In this document: piece by piece, positions 43,803 through 53,680 of the stretch | Position numbering within the stretch: the first letter of the stretch is position 1 | Layout of the letters: every line of letters starts with the position of its first letter | Origin: Pseudomonas sp. Root562 | GTDB taxonomy: Bacteria; Pseudomonadota; Gammaproteobacteria; Pseudomonadales; Pseudomonadaceae | DNA: 64,000 nt | Direction: 5' to 3' | Assembly (NCBI RefSeq): GCF_001427125.1 | Contig: NZ_LMGK01000021.1 | Location: 24,138 to 88,137 of the forward strand | The notes under the pieces: model-generated | Database searches by the model: none | Seen by the model: only the letters and a program-made list of their open reading frames with translations | What the model was told of the DNA's origin: nothing | Translations under genes and position numbers: made by a program

Positions 43803-43854
43803 ATGGGGTGGCCCCTAATTGTTGTTGGTCAGGCACTGATCAGCGTTCTTGGAT

Positions 43855-43871
43855 AATTGGTAATACCAATT
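43855..43871. promoter_or_regulatory. Probable LldR operator
   Basis: AATTGGTAATACCAATT is a perfect palindrome around a central A and contains TGGTNNNACCA, the core bound by FadR-subfamily GntR regulators including LldR. On the minus strand a TTGACA at 43918-43913 with a weak TTACCC 17 bp on would place the operator around the start of transcription of lldP, where bound LldR would block initiation. Binding is inferred. Confidence 0.75.
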
Positions 43872-44064
43872 TACAATCGCTGTTGGCTAGGGTAAAAGCC
43901 TTGTAGGCGGTGTGTCAATTTGCCGCCCTAAAACTTTTGTCGAATACCGGGACTGCAATGGGCTGCGTTGTGTGGATTCAGGTGCTGTACGGCAGGTGCC
44001 GATACGGCGGCAATGGGCCAGAATAGAGCGCCGGCGCGCCGTCGGATCTTGGAGAAGGTGAGTT

Positions 44065-44832
44065 ATGGGGTTTGATCAGATTCGTCAGCGCCGTTTGTCT
44101 GACGATATTGTCGAGCAGCTCGAGGGCATGATCCTTGAGGGTACGTTGAAGGCGGGTGAGCGCTTGCCGGCCGAGCGCGCGCTGGCCGAACAGTTCGGTG
44201 TCTCACGCCCTTCCTTGCGCGAGGCGATACAAAAGCTGACGGCCAAGGGCTTGCTGGTCAGCCGGCAGGGTGGCGGCAATTACGTGGTGGAGTCGTTGGG
44301 CACGACGTTCAGTGACCCTCTACTGCATTTGCTAGAGAGTAATCCCGAGGCTCAGCGCGATCTGCTTGAATTCCGCCACACTCTGGAAGCGTCCTGTGCG
44401 TATTACGCGGCGTTGCGCGCCACGGATGTCGACCGCGAGCGCCTGACCGCCGCGTTCAATGAGTTGCAGGACTGCTATTCGCGTCACGATGAAGTGAGTC
44501 GGGCGGAAGAGGGCGCGGCCGATGCGAAATTTCATCTGGCGATCGCCGAGGCCAGCCATAACGCTGTTTTGCTGCATACCATTCGCGGACTGTTCGATTT
44601 GCTCAAGCGCAACGTCGTGACCAATATCGGCGGCATGTACAAGCAGCGCACCGAAACTCGCGACATGTTGATCACGCAACACCGAGAGTTGTATCAGGCG
44701 ATCATCGAGGGGCGGGCCGAACAGGCGAGGGAAGTCTCCAGTCGTCACATTCTGTATGTGCAGGAGGTGTTGGAGGAGGTGCGCCAGGAAGTGCAACGCG
44801 TTGCGCGGGCGGAGCGGCGCAAGGGGATGTAG
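44065..44832 (+). CDS. lldR: LldR, GntR/FadR-family lactate-responsive repressor
   Basis: This 255-residue regulator has the GntR winged helix at residues 8-75 ('ERLPAERALAEQFGVSRPSL') and an all-helical FadR-C (FCD) effector domain. It is divergent from lldP and the palindrome at 43855-43871 is the expected FadR-type site. In P. aeruginosa LldR responds to both D- and L-lactate, which fits the mixed content of this operon. GGAG lies about 11 nt before the ATG. Confidence 0.9.
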   Translation: MGFDQIRQRRLSDDIVEQLEGMILEGTLKAGERLPAERALAEQFGVSRPSLREAIQKLTAKGLLVSRQGGGNYVVESLGTTFSDPLLHLLESNPEAQRDLLEFRHTLEASCAYYAALRATDVDRERLTAAFNELQDCYSRHDEVSRAEEGAADAKFHLAIAEASHNAVLLHTIRGLFDLLKRNVVTNIGGMYKQRTETRDMLITQHRELYQAIIEGRAEQAREVSSRHILYVQEVLEEVRQEVQRVARAERRKGM

Positions 44833-44838
44833 TCGGTA

Positions 44839-44948
44839 TGATCATTCCCACGCTCAGCGTGGGAATGAATCCCGTGACACTCCGCGTCACAAAGCGGACG
44901 CAGAGCGTCCATCGTTGCATTCCCACGCGGAGCGTGGGGAACGATCAA
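44839..44948. repeat. Dispersed Pseudomonas repeat (third copy)
   Basis: Nested palindromes: GATCATTCCCACGC...GCGTGGGGAACGATC at the ends, TTCCCACGCTCAGCGTGGGAA at the left and CATTCCCACGCGGAGCGTGGG at the right, with TCCGCGTCAC and GGACGCAGAGCGTCC between. It belongs to the same family as 1-300 and fills the gap between lldR and the convergent smpB, where it may end transcripts. Confidence 0.75.
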
Positions 44949-44962
44949 CTCAGGCAGAAAAA

Positions 44963-45445
44963 TCAGTCTTCCTTGCCCTTGTTGCGCACCGCACGCTGTA
45001 ATTCGCGACCGGCGTCGCGCTCGCGCTCGGTGTCGCGCTTGTCGTATTCCTTCTTGCCCTTGCCCAGTGCGATCTCGCACTTGACCATGTGCTTGCTCCA
45101 ATACCAGGACAGGCACACGCAGGCGTAACCCTTCTGCTGCACAGCGGCGGCGAGCTTCTCCAGCTCGCGTCGGTTGAGCAGCAATTTACGGGTGCGGACC
45201 GGATCAGCGATGACGTGGGTGCTGGCCGTCGTCAGGGGCGTAATGTGACTGCCGAGCAGCCAGGCTTCGCCATCCTTGAGCAGCACATAACTGTCAACCA
45301 GCTGCAGCTTGCTTGCCCGCAGACTTTTTACTTCCCAGCCGGCCAGGACCAGACCAGCCTCGAACTTATGCTCGATGAAGTAATCGTGTCGCGCCTTTTT
45401 ATTTTGCGCGATGGTCCCTGTTGGGTGTTTCTTCTGTTTAGCCAT
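44963..45445 (-). CDS. smpB: SmpB, tmRNA-binding protein
   Basis: This 160-residue SmpB has the OB-fold with 'NKKARHDYFIEHKFEAGLVL', 'GWEVKSLRASK' and the basic C-terminal tail 'GKGKKEYDKRDTERERDAGR' that folds in the ribosomal A site. The start is the ATG at 45445 ('MAKQKKHPTG'), the normal SmpB N-terminus; the frame remains open further upstream without support. Its RNA partner ssrA is encoded 9.3 kb away in this window. Confidence 0.97.
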   Translation of the reverse strand: MAKQKKHPTGTIAQNKKARHDYFIEHKFEAGLVLAGWEVKSLRASKLQLVDSYVLLKDGEAWLLGSHITPLTTASTHVIADPVRTRKLLLNRRELEKLAAAVQQKGYACVCLSWYWSKHMVKCEIALGKGKKEYDKRDTERERDAGRELQRAVRNKGKED

Positions 45446-45563
45446 AGGGGCGGCATTATAGGGAGTTGCACGCGAGTCGGCTACGGTGTTGCTACGTGCT
45501 TGAGCAGGTTGAGTGAATCCCGGACAATGCGCGCTCTTTTTCGAACGCTTGGGCGTGATAACG

Positions 45564-46967
45564 ATGTCGACAGACAAGGTTTCTGTCCACGGCAGTTGGG
45601 CTAGCCGCTGGGTCTTCATACTCGCCGCGACCGGTTCGGCCGTGGGCTTGGGTAGTATCTGGAAATTCCCCTACATGGTTGGCGTCTATGGCGGCGGCGC
45701 TTTCGTACTGATGTTCCTGGCCTGTATCGCGCTGATCGGTGTGCCGGTCATGCTCGCAGAAACCCTCATCGGCAGACGCGCCCGGCAGAGTCCGGCCAAT
45801 GCCCTGAAGGTGCTGGCGCTGGAGGCGGGGCATTCGGCCAAGTGGTCGTGGGGGGCATTCGCCGGGATGATCACGGCGTTGCTGATCCTGTCTTTTTACA
45901 GCGTGGTAGGCGGCTGGTCGCTGGACTACATCATCGACATGGGGCGTGGCGACTTCCAGGGCGCGACGCCCGATCAGGTGGGCGCTTACTTCGGTGCGGT
46001 GATCGCCGATCCATGGCGGCTGACACTTTGGCACACAGTTTTCATGCTGTTGTCGGCAGTGGTGATTGCCAAGGGTGTGGTTGCCGGGCTTGAGCGCAGC
46101 TTGCGGATCATGATGCCCTTGCTGTTCGTGATGGTGATTGTTCTGCTGGGTTACAGCATGACTACCGGGCATTTCATGGAAGGCGTGCATTTCATGTTCG
46201 ACTTCCATCCGGAAAAAGTCCTCGACGGCTTGCTGCCGGCCATGGGGCACGCATTCTTTTCCCTGAGCGTCGGGGTTGGTTCGATCATGATCTACGGTGC
46301 TTATATGCCGAAGAGCTCGTCGATTTCCGGAACCATCGTTGGGGTGGCGCTGCTTGATACCTTTGTTTCCCTGGTGGCTGGTCTGGCGCTGTTTCCGATC
46401 GTGTTCGCCGCGGGCCTGAATCCGAGCGAAGGCCCTGGCCTGATGTTTGTCAGCCTGCCATTTGCCTTTGGCAACGTAGCGTTTGGTCAGTTGATGGGCG
46501 TAGTGTTCTTCGTTCTGGTCGCGATTGCTGCCTGGAGTTCGGCGATCTCGCTGCTCGAACCGATGGTGGCTTACCTGGTCGAGCGCTCGAAAATCAGTCG
46601 CGCCTGGGTCACCTTCTGGCTGGCGTTCACTTGCTGGTTTGTTGGTCTGGGCACAGTGTTTTCCTTCAATATCTGGAAGGAAGCCAAGTTTTTCGTGAAC
46701 GAAGGCGGGTTGTTCCACCTCTACCAGTGGGGGGCGACAGGCGGCCTCGACTTCTTCGGCGTGATCGATTTCTTCACCTCGCGGATCATGCTGCCACTCG
46801 GTGGGTTGTGTTTCGTGGTGTTTGCAGGCTGGGTGATGGGTCGTGACGCGGTGCGTGAAGAGTTGTCGATTCGTAATCCGGCGTTGTTCGCTTTGTCCTT
46901 GTTCTTGATGCGCTATGTGGCGCCCATCGGCATTCTCGTAGTGTTTGCCGCCCAGCTCTGGAAGTGA
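45564..46967 (+). CDS. Sodium-dependent transporter, NSS/SNF family
   Basis: This 467-residue transporter of the neurotransmitter:sodium symporter family has the TM1 signature 'GLGSIWKFPYMVGVYGGGAF' with the unwound Gly region that binds Na+ and substrate, and about eleven or twelve helices. Members take up amino acids; the substrate here is unknown. The ATG at 45564 ('MSTDKVSVHG') gives the normal N-terminus. It lies between smpB and ratA, a place where P. aeruginosa has no such gene, and its stop is 7 bp before the ratA start. Confidence 0.9.
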   Translation: MSTDKVSVHGSWASRWVFILAATGSAVGLGSIWKFPYMVGVYGGGAFVLMFLACIALIGVPVMLAETLIGRRARQSPANALKVLALEAGHSAKWSWGAFAGMITALLILSFYSVVGGWSLDYIIDMGRGDFQGATPDQVGAYFGAVIADPWRLTLWHTVFMLLSAVVIAKGVVAGLERSLRIMMPLLFVMVIVLLGYSMTTGHFMEGVHFMFDFHPEKVLDGLLPAMGHAFFSLSVGVGSIMIYGAYMPKSSSISGTIVGVALLDTFVSLVAGLALFPIVFAAGLNPSEGPGLMFVSLPFAFGNVAFGQLMGVVFFVLVAIAAWSSAISLLEPMVAYLVERSKISRAWVTFWLAFTCWFVGLGTVFSFNIWKEAKFFVNEGGLFHLYQWGATGGLDFFGVIDFFTSRIMLPLGGLCFVVFAGWVMGRDAVREELSIRNPALFALSLFLMRYVAPIGILVVFAAQLWK

Positions 46968-46974
46968 CGCTGAC

Positions 46975-47409
46975 ATGACGACACACATTTCTCGTTCAGC
47001 CCTGTTGCCATATCCGGCGCAAGCGCTTTATGACCTGGTCAACGACGTGGCGCGGTATCCGGAATTCCTCCCATGGTGCTCATCGGCTGAAGTTCTGGAG
47101 AGTTCCGCTGAACACATGCGCGCCAGCGTCGGTGTGGCCAAGGGCGGGCTCAGCCAGCATTTCGTGACGCGTAATACCTTGGTCCCCGGTCAGTCGATCG
47201 AAATGAACCTTGAAGAAGGGCCGTTCACCCAGTTGCACGGTGTCTGGGTGTTCAAGCCATTGGGCGATAAAGCCTGCAAGATCAGCCTGGACCTGTCGTT
47301 TGATTATGCGGGGCCAATTATTCGTGCCACCTTGGGGCCTTTGTTCAACCAGGCGGCCAATACGCTGGTGGATGCATTCTGCCAGCGGGCGAAGCAAATG
47401 CATGGTTGA
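46975..47409 (+). CDS. ratA: RatA/Coq10-type START-domain protein
   Basis: This 144-residue START/polyketide-cyclase-like protein has 'ALYDLVNDVARYPEFLPWC' and the C-terminal 'GPLFNQAANTLVDAFCQRA'. E. coli RatA was named as a toxin that blocks 70S assembly, but the family equals the eukaryotic Coq10 ubiquinone-binding proteins and a role in quinone handling is as likely. It overlaps rnfH by 8 bp, the usual ratA-rnfH pair. Confidence 0.9.
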   Translation: MTTHISRSALLPYPAQALYDLVNDVARYPEFLPWCSSAEVLESSAEHMRASVGVAKGGLSQHFVTRNTLVPGQSIEMNLEEGPFTQLHGVWVFKPLGDKACKISLDLSFDYAGPIIRATLGPLFNQAANTLVDAFCQRAKQMHG

Positions 47410-47716
47410 GGTAATGATTGACGTTGAGGTCGTGTACGCCGCTGTAGATCGTCAGGTTCTCATGCCTGTCGCGGTGCCGGAGGGAACGACCATTCGCGCC
47501 GCACTGTTGAAATCCGGGATCGGCCAGGTGTTTGCCGAACTGGATCTGGCCGAGTGCCCGGTGGGCATATTCGGCAAGGTGATTGTCGATCCCGATACGC
47601 GAGTGGTTCAGTCGGGAGATCGAATCGAGATCTATCGGCCGCTGCTGGCCGACCCCAAGGAAGTTCGGCGACTGCGCGCTGCGAAGGCGGCAGAGGCCAA
47701 AGCCAAGAATCAATGA
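47402..47716 (+). CDS. rnfH: RnfH-family (UPF0125) ubiquitin-like fold protein
   Basis: This 104-residue small beta-grasp protein contains 'VEVVYAAVDRQVLMPVAVPEG' split by its strands, and 'GIFGKVIVDPDTRVVQSGDR' followed by 'IEIYRPLLADPKEVRR'-type end. The family always accompanies ratA and its function is unclear. The ATG at 47402 overlaps the end of ratA; an internal ATG at 47414 is an alternative start with GAGG just upstream. Confidence 0.88.
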   Translation: MVEVMIDVEVVYAAVDRQVLMPVAVPEGTTIRAALLKSGIGQVFAELDLAECPVGIFGKVIVDPDTRVVQSGDRIEIYRPLLADPKEVRRLRAAKAAEAKAKNQ

Positions 47717-47733
47717 GTGACAAAATGAACAGG

Positions 47734-47768
47734 CAATAAAAAACCCGGACCAGCCGGGTTTTTTATTG
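47734..47768. terminator. Bidirectional terminator between rnfH and bamE
   Basis: CAATAAAAAACCCGG and CCGGGTTTTTTATTG form a perfect 15-bp stem with loop ACCAG, with T-runs in both directions. It serves the convergent ratA-rnfH and bamE transcripts. Confidence 0.92.
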
Positions 47769-47777
47769 CGTCGCAAA

Positions 47778-48305
47778 TTATTGCGGCGAGGTGTCCAGTG
47801 GTTCTGGCGTCGGGACCGGAACGGTTTCTACGCCGTCGACATCCTTTTGAATCTGATCCAGCAACGAACCTGGCTTGACCGGTTTCTCCGGCTTCGGCTT
47901 CTCGACGTTTTCTGCCGGAGCGGTAACCGTGGTGCCACTGTCCTTGCCGAGAATCGCTTCATCGCGGCTCACGCCTGGCATGAAATCGCCAGAAAGGCTG
48001 ACAAGCTGATCATTAGGGTTGAAGATAACGCTAATGCGTTCCTGTTGGCGTTCACCGCCCCCGGGTTGCAGGCTGTACAGGTAATCCCAGCGATCGGCAT
48101 GGAACGTGTCGGTCAGCAGAGGGTTGCCCATGATAAACCGTACTTGCTTGCGGGTCATTCCCGGGCGTAACTGGTCTATCATGTCCTGCGTGACGACATT
48201 GCCCTGCTGGATGTCGATTTTGTAAACCCCGGGGAATGAACAACCGGCGAGTGCGAGCAGTCCCACAAAGGTGAAACTGGTTAGCAAGAGCTTGGTGTTT
48301 TGCAT
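47778..48305 (-). CDS. bamE: BamE (SmpA/OmlA), outer-membrane assembly lipoprotein
   Basis: This 175-residue lipoprotein has the lipobox 'LLALAGC' (Cys22) and the BamE domain with 'GNVVTQDMIDQLRPGMTRKQ' and 'RFIMGNPLLTDTFHADRWDY' motifs. It belongs to the Bam complex that folds outer-membrane proteins. The Pro/Glu/Lys-rich C-terminal extension (about residues 128-175) is longer than in E. coli and typical of OmlA of pseudomonads. It is divergent from fur, as is usual in Pseudomonas. Confidence 0.95.
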   Translation of the reverse strand: MQNTKLLLTSFTFVGLLALAGCSFPGVYKIDIQQGNVVTQDMIDQLRPGMTRKQVRFIMGNPLLTDTFHADRWDYLYSLQPGGGERQQERISVIFNPNDQLVSLSGDFMPGVSRDEAILGKDSGTTVTAPAENVEKPKPEKPVKPGSLLDQIQKDVDGVETVPVPTPEPLDTSPQ

Positions 48306-48402
48306 CGGTGGGCGACTTCCACTATCTTGGCTGGGACAACGTAAACGCCGATCATACCCGCATTAAGAGAAGCTGCGAAGCAGCATCGCGAGAAAGCTGA
48401 CC

Positions 48403-48807
48403 ATGGTTGAAAATAGCGAACTACGCAAAGCCGGCCTCAAAGTGACCCTGCCACGGGTCAAGATTCTGCAAATGCTCGATTCCGCCGAGCAACGCCACAT
48501 GAGCGCTGAAGATGTCTATAAGGCGCTGATGGAGGCTGGCGAGGACGTCGGTCTGGCCACGGTTTACCGTGTACTGACCCAGTTCGAGGCAGCTGGCCTT
48601 GTGGTGCGGCACAACTTCGACGGAGGCCATGCGGTCTTCGAACTGGACGACGGCAAGCATCACGACCATATGGTCAACGTCGAAACCAGTGAAGTGATCG
48701 AATTCTTCGACGAAGAAATCGAGCGCCTGCAGAAAGCCATCGTCGACAAGTACGGCTTCGAGATGGTTGATCACAATCTGGTGCTGTACGTACGCAAGAA
48801 AAAGTAA
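48403..48807 (+). CDS. fur: Fur, ferric uptake regulator
   Basis: This 134-residue Fur protein has the winged helix at residues 1-80 ('GLATVYRVLTQFEAAGLV') and the metal-binding dimerisation part with 'FDGGHAVFELDDGKHHDHM'. The usual CxxC zinc motif of enterobacterial Fur is absent, as in P. aeruginosa Fur. It represses iron uptake genes when loaded with Fe2+. The 97-bp region shared with bamE holds the promoters. Confidence 0.97.
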   Translation: MVENSELRKAGLKVTLPRVKILQMLDSAEQRHMSAEDVYKALMEAGEDVGLATVYRVLTQFEAAGLVVRHNFDGGHAVFELDDGKHHDHMVNVETSEVIEFFDEEIERLQKAIVDKYGFEMVDHNLVLYVRKKK

Positions 48808-48840
48808 GCATGTCGCGCGAACCTGGTTCGCGATACGAAC

Positions 48841-48864
48841 GAAGGCGACCTCTGGGTCGCCTTC
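48841..48864. terminator. Terminator between fur and recN
   Basis: GAAGGCGACC and GGTCGCCTTC form a perfect 10-bp stem with loop TCTG, between the convergent fur and recN genes. A second palindrome (CGCGAACCTGGTTCGCG, 48816-48832) lies just before it. Confidence 0.8.
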
Positions 48865-48880
48865 GTGCTTTCTGCCCGCC

Positions 48881-50554
48881 TTAAACCTTCGCAGTCACCA
48901 CCATTTTCTTGGCATGAGCCAGGGATTCCTTGGTGAGATCGATACCACCCAGCATTCGGGCGACTTCTTCGACTCGATCGTTTTTGCTCAGCTTGGAGAC
49001 GGCGGTGCGAGTGGCGTCCTCGCCCCGCACTTTGTGCACAAATAGATGTTGGTGCCCCTGCGCAGCCACTTGGGGCAAGTGAGTCACGGTCAGTACCTGC
49101 CCGCGCTCGCCAAGTCGACGCAGCAACTGGCCTACAATTTCGGCGGTCGGGCCACCAATGCCTACGTCCACTTCGTCGAACACCAGGGTTGGCACGCGTG
49201 ATGTTTGTGCGGTAATGACCTGAATCGCCAGGCTGATCCGTGACAGCTCACCGCCAGAAGCCACTTTCGCCAGGGCCTTCAATGGCTGTCCCGGGTTTGC
49301 GCTGACCAGCAGTTCTACCTGTTCGAGGCCATTCGGTAAAAGTTCGTTACTGTTGTTGGGGCGAAGCTCGATAGTGAAACGCCCTCCGGGCATGCCCAGG
49401 CGCTGGATTTCCTGCTCCACGGCGCTGGCCAGGCTGCTCGATGCCTGGTGGCGCAGATCACTCAGCTCCCGGGCTTTCTCCTGATAATGACGGGCATAGG
49501 ACGCCAATTCGTCGCTCAGCCGCTCGATGGATTCATCGTTGGCATTCAGGGTTTCGATTTCGTCCAGCAGGCGCTGCTGCATCTCCGCGACCTCGGTGGG
49601 CTGGATGCGATGTTTGCGCGCCATGGTGTAGATCGCGTCGAGACGTTCTTCCAGAAACTGAAGGCGGGCCGGGTCGGCATCGAAATTGTCGAGGAAACGG
49701 TTTAGCTCGCCCACGGCCTCCTCAACCTGAATCTGTGCACTGGTCAGCAGGCTGCTGGCTTCGCCGAGCGCGCCGATGGAGCTATTCACGCTCGACAGGC
49801 GGTTGAGGCAGGCGGTGAGGGCATTCAATACATTGCCGGAATCACTTTCACTGCATTGCTCGACCACCTGCCGGCAGATCCCCAGCAAGGTTTCGGCATT
49901 GGTCAGGTTTTTGTGTTCCTGTTCCAGCTGTTCCAGCTCGTTATCACCCAGGCCGAGGTTTTCCAGTTCTTCAAGCTGATAACTGAGCAGTTGGTGGCGG
50001 GCGCGTTGCTCATCGCCGGAGTTGGAAAGGCGTTCGAGTTCCTGATGGGTCTGGCGCCAGCGTTGGGCGGCGAGCTGGACCTGGCGGGCGAGATCGGTCG
50101 CCCCGGCATACTCGTCGAGCAGGCGGCGATGGGTGTCGGTCTTGAGCAAGGATTGGTGTTCATGCTGGCTGTGGATGTCGATCAGCAGTTCGCCCAGCGC
50201 CTTGAGGTCGCCGAGCGGGCAGGGCGTACCGTTGATGTAGCCGCGCGAGCGTCCTTCGGCGGTGATCACCCGGCGCAGGATGCACGGGCCGTCGTTCTCG
50301 AGATCGCGCTCGGCCAGCCAGGTGCTGGCTTCCGGGATATCAGCCAGGTCGAAGGTGGCCAGGATATCGGCCTTGTCTGCGCCGGGGCGGACCACGCCGC
50401 TGTCGGCGCGGTCGCCCAGGGTAAGGCCCAGGGCGTCGAGCATGATCGACTTGCCGGCGCCGGTTTCCCCTGTGATCACGCTCATTCCGCGATCGAGTTC
50501 GAGATCGAGATGTTCAACGATGGCGTAGTTGTGTACGGACAGGTGCACCAGCAT
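48881..50554 (-). CDS. recN: RecN, SMC-like DNA double-strand-break repair protein
   Basis: This 557-residue protein has the Walker A 'ITGETGAGKSIMLDALGL' near the N-terminus, long coiled-coil arms (about 160-360), and the C-terminal ABC signature 'ASGGELSRISLAIQ' and Walker B 'PTLVFDEVDVGIGG'. RecN tethers broken DNA ends for RecA-mediated repair. A LexA-box match lies 25 bp upstream, so induction by DNA damage is expected. Confidence 0.96.
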   Translation of the reverse strand: MLVHLSVHNYAIVEHLDLELDRGMSVITGETGAGKSIMLDALGLTLGDRADSGVVRPGADKADILATFDLADIPEASTWLAERDLENDGPCILRRVITAEGRSRGYINGTPCPLGDLKALGELLIDIHSQHEHQSLLKTDTHRRLLDEYAGATDLARQVQLAAQRWRQTHQELERLSNSGDEQRARHQLLSYQLEELENLGLGDNELEQLEQEHKNLTNAETLLGICRQVVEQCSESDSGNVLNALTACLNRLSSVNSSIGALGEASSLLTSAQIQVEEAVGELNRFLDNFDADPARLQFLEERLDAIYTMARKHRIQPTEVAEMQQRLLDEIETLNANDESIERLSDELASYARHYQEKARELSDLRHQASSSLASAVEQEIQRLGMPGGRFTIELRPNNSNELLPNGLEQVELLVSANPGQPLKALAKVASGGELSRISLAIQVITAQTSRVPTLVFDEVDVGIGGPTAEIVGQLLRRLGERGQVLTVTHLPQVAAQGHQHLFVHKVRGEDATRTAVSKLSKNDRVEEVARMLGGIDLTKESLAHAKKMVVTAKV

Positions 50555-50578
50555 AAAGGCCGCTCCCAGGCTTTAGGT

Positions 50579-50594
50579 CTGGTTATTTATACAG
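50579..50594. promoter_or_regulatory. LexA (SOS) box of recN
   Basis: CTGGTTATTTATACAG keeps the CTG-N10-CAG frame and the AT-rich centre of LexA sites (consensus CTGTATATATATACAG). It lies 25 bp upstream of the recN ATG, where bound LexA would block the promoter. recN is an SOS gene in E. coli and other gammaproteobacteria. Inferred from motif and context. Confidence 0.75.
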
Positions 50595-50713
50595 TGTTTT
50601 GTTTCTGGCTGACAATGCCCTCGCTTAGCTCGTTTCGCTCGATCCGACGAAATCGTTAGCGCAGCAAGGAATACCGATACAAAGCTTTTTGTAGGGTTAA
50701 TCACGTCTGGCCC

Positions 50714-50741
50714 CTTGAAGCCGGATTTTGCGGCCCCATAT
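50714..50741 (+). promoter_or_regulatory. Sigma32 heat-shock promoter of grpE
   Basis: CTTGAA (50714-50719), a 14-bp spacer and CCCCATAT (50734-50741) closely match the RpoH consensus CTTGAA-N13-15-CCCCATNT. It is 53 bp upstream of the grpE ATG and should drive grpE, probably with dnaK. Confidence 0.88.
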
Positions 50742-50794
50742 AGCTGGACAGAAGCGCGAGTAGAGCTCGCGGACGATATTGAAAGGAGAATTCT

Positions 50795-51361
50795 ATGGCT
50801 GACGAACAGACAGTGGATACGCAAAATCTAGACGCCGATCAGGCTTCTCAAGCTTCGGGTGATGATCTGGCGGCTCGGGTACAAGTGCTCGAAGAGCAGT
50901 TGGCCGGCGCACAGGATCAGGCTTTGCGTGTGGCCGCCGATCTGCAGAACGTCCGCCGTCGCGCCGAGCAGGATGTCGAGAAGGCTCACAAGTTCGCGCT
51001 GGAAAAGTTCGCCGGTGACCTGCTGCCGATCATCGACAGCCTGGAGCGCGGCCTGGAGTTGTCCAGCCCGGATGACGAAAGCATCCGTCCAATGCGCGAA
51101 GGCATCGAGCTGACCCTGAAAATGTTCCAGGACACGTTGAAGCGTTATCAGCTGGAAGCCATCGATCCGCATGGCGAACCGTTCAACGCCGTTCTTCATC
51201 AGGCGATGGCCATGCAGGAAAGCGCCGATGTCGAGCCGAACAGCGTGCTCAAGGTGTTCCAGAAGGGTTACCAGCTCAATGGCCGCCTGCTGCGCCCGGC
51301 AATGGTCGTGGTCAGCAAGGCGCCTGCACCGGTTTCGCCTTCTATTGACGAGCAGGCTTGA
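50795..51361 (+). CDS. grpE: GrpE, nucleotide-exchange factor of DnaK
   Basis: This 188-residue protein has an acidic N-terminus, a long coiled helix (about 25-90, 'DDLAARVQVLEEQLAGAQDQ') and the C-terminal beta domain with 'VLHQAMAMQESADVEPNSVL' and 'FQKGYQLNGRLLRPAMVVVS'. It speeds ADP release from DnaK. AAAGGAG precedes the ATG. It is the first gene of the grpE-dnaK-dnaJ heat-shock cluster under the sigma32 promoter. Confidence 0.97.
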   Translation: MADEQTVDTQNLDADQASQASGDDLAARVQVLEEQLAGAQDQALRVAADLQNVRRRAEQDVEKAHKFALEKFAGDLLPIIDSLERGLELSSPDDESIRPMREGIELTLKMFQDTLKRYQLEAIDPHGEPFNAVLHQAMAMQESADVEPNSVLKVFQKGYQLNGRLLRPAMVVVSKAPAPVSPSIDEQA

Positions 51362-51464
51362 AATTAGCCGCAAGGCCCCCATTTAGAAGTCAAGCGTTTA
51401 AGTGCTACCGCAGTTAGCCACCACTGCTGCGGCAACCAAATCCAAAAGTTTCGGGAGAGTGAAC

Positions 51465-53381
<1,917 letters not shown>

Positions 53382-53680
53382 GTTGTTGGTCGCCCGGTTG
53401 ACTGCCTTCAGGCGGTGACTGGTAGGATGTCGCCGCGCGGGAGCTTGCTCCCGCGTTGGCGTGTCTGGAACACGCGAATTTTTACAGCATGCGACAACGT
53501 TCGTTTGCTGCTGGTATGGCCGGGAATGCTCCTGCTTTTCGAGCCGCGAGTACCACATCTGAATCAAAGACCAGGATCGTTGAATTGACGTGAGTTGGGT
53601 CCGGGCCTGTATTGGGGCTCAACGAGTTCGGCGGGGCTCAGGAGAGGTTTGCCGAACGTCCTCAAGAGTGCAAATGACTT
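53382..53680 (+). other. dnaK-dnaJ spacer (299 bp) with a REP-like hairpin
   Basis: CGCGGGAGC (53436-53444) and GCTCCCGCG (53447-53455) form a 9-bp stem, a common Pseudomonas extragenic hairpin, which probably ends or processes the dnaK transcript. A GTTGAA near 53579 followed by a CCGGGCCTGTAT segment is at best a weak sigma32-like match for dnaJ. No protein-coding frame is supported. Confidence 0.55.

Noticed and set aside
46975..47716. ratA-rnfH as a toxin-antitoxin pair
   Set aside because: The pairing is conserved in non-mobile housekeeping context and the RatA fold equals Coq10-type quinone-binding proteins; there is no sequence evidence for an antitoxin role of RnfH.
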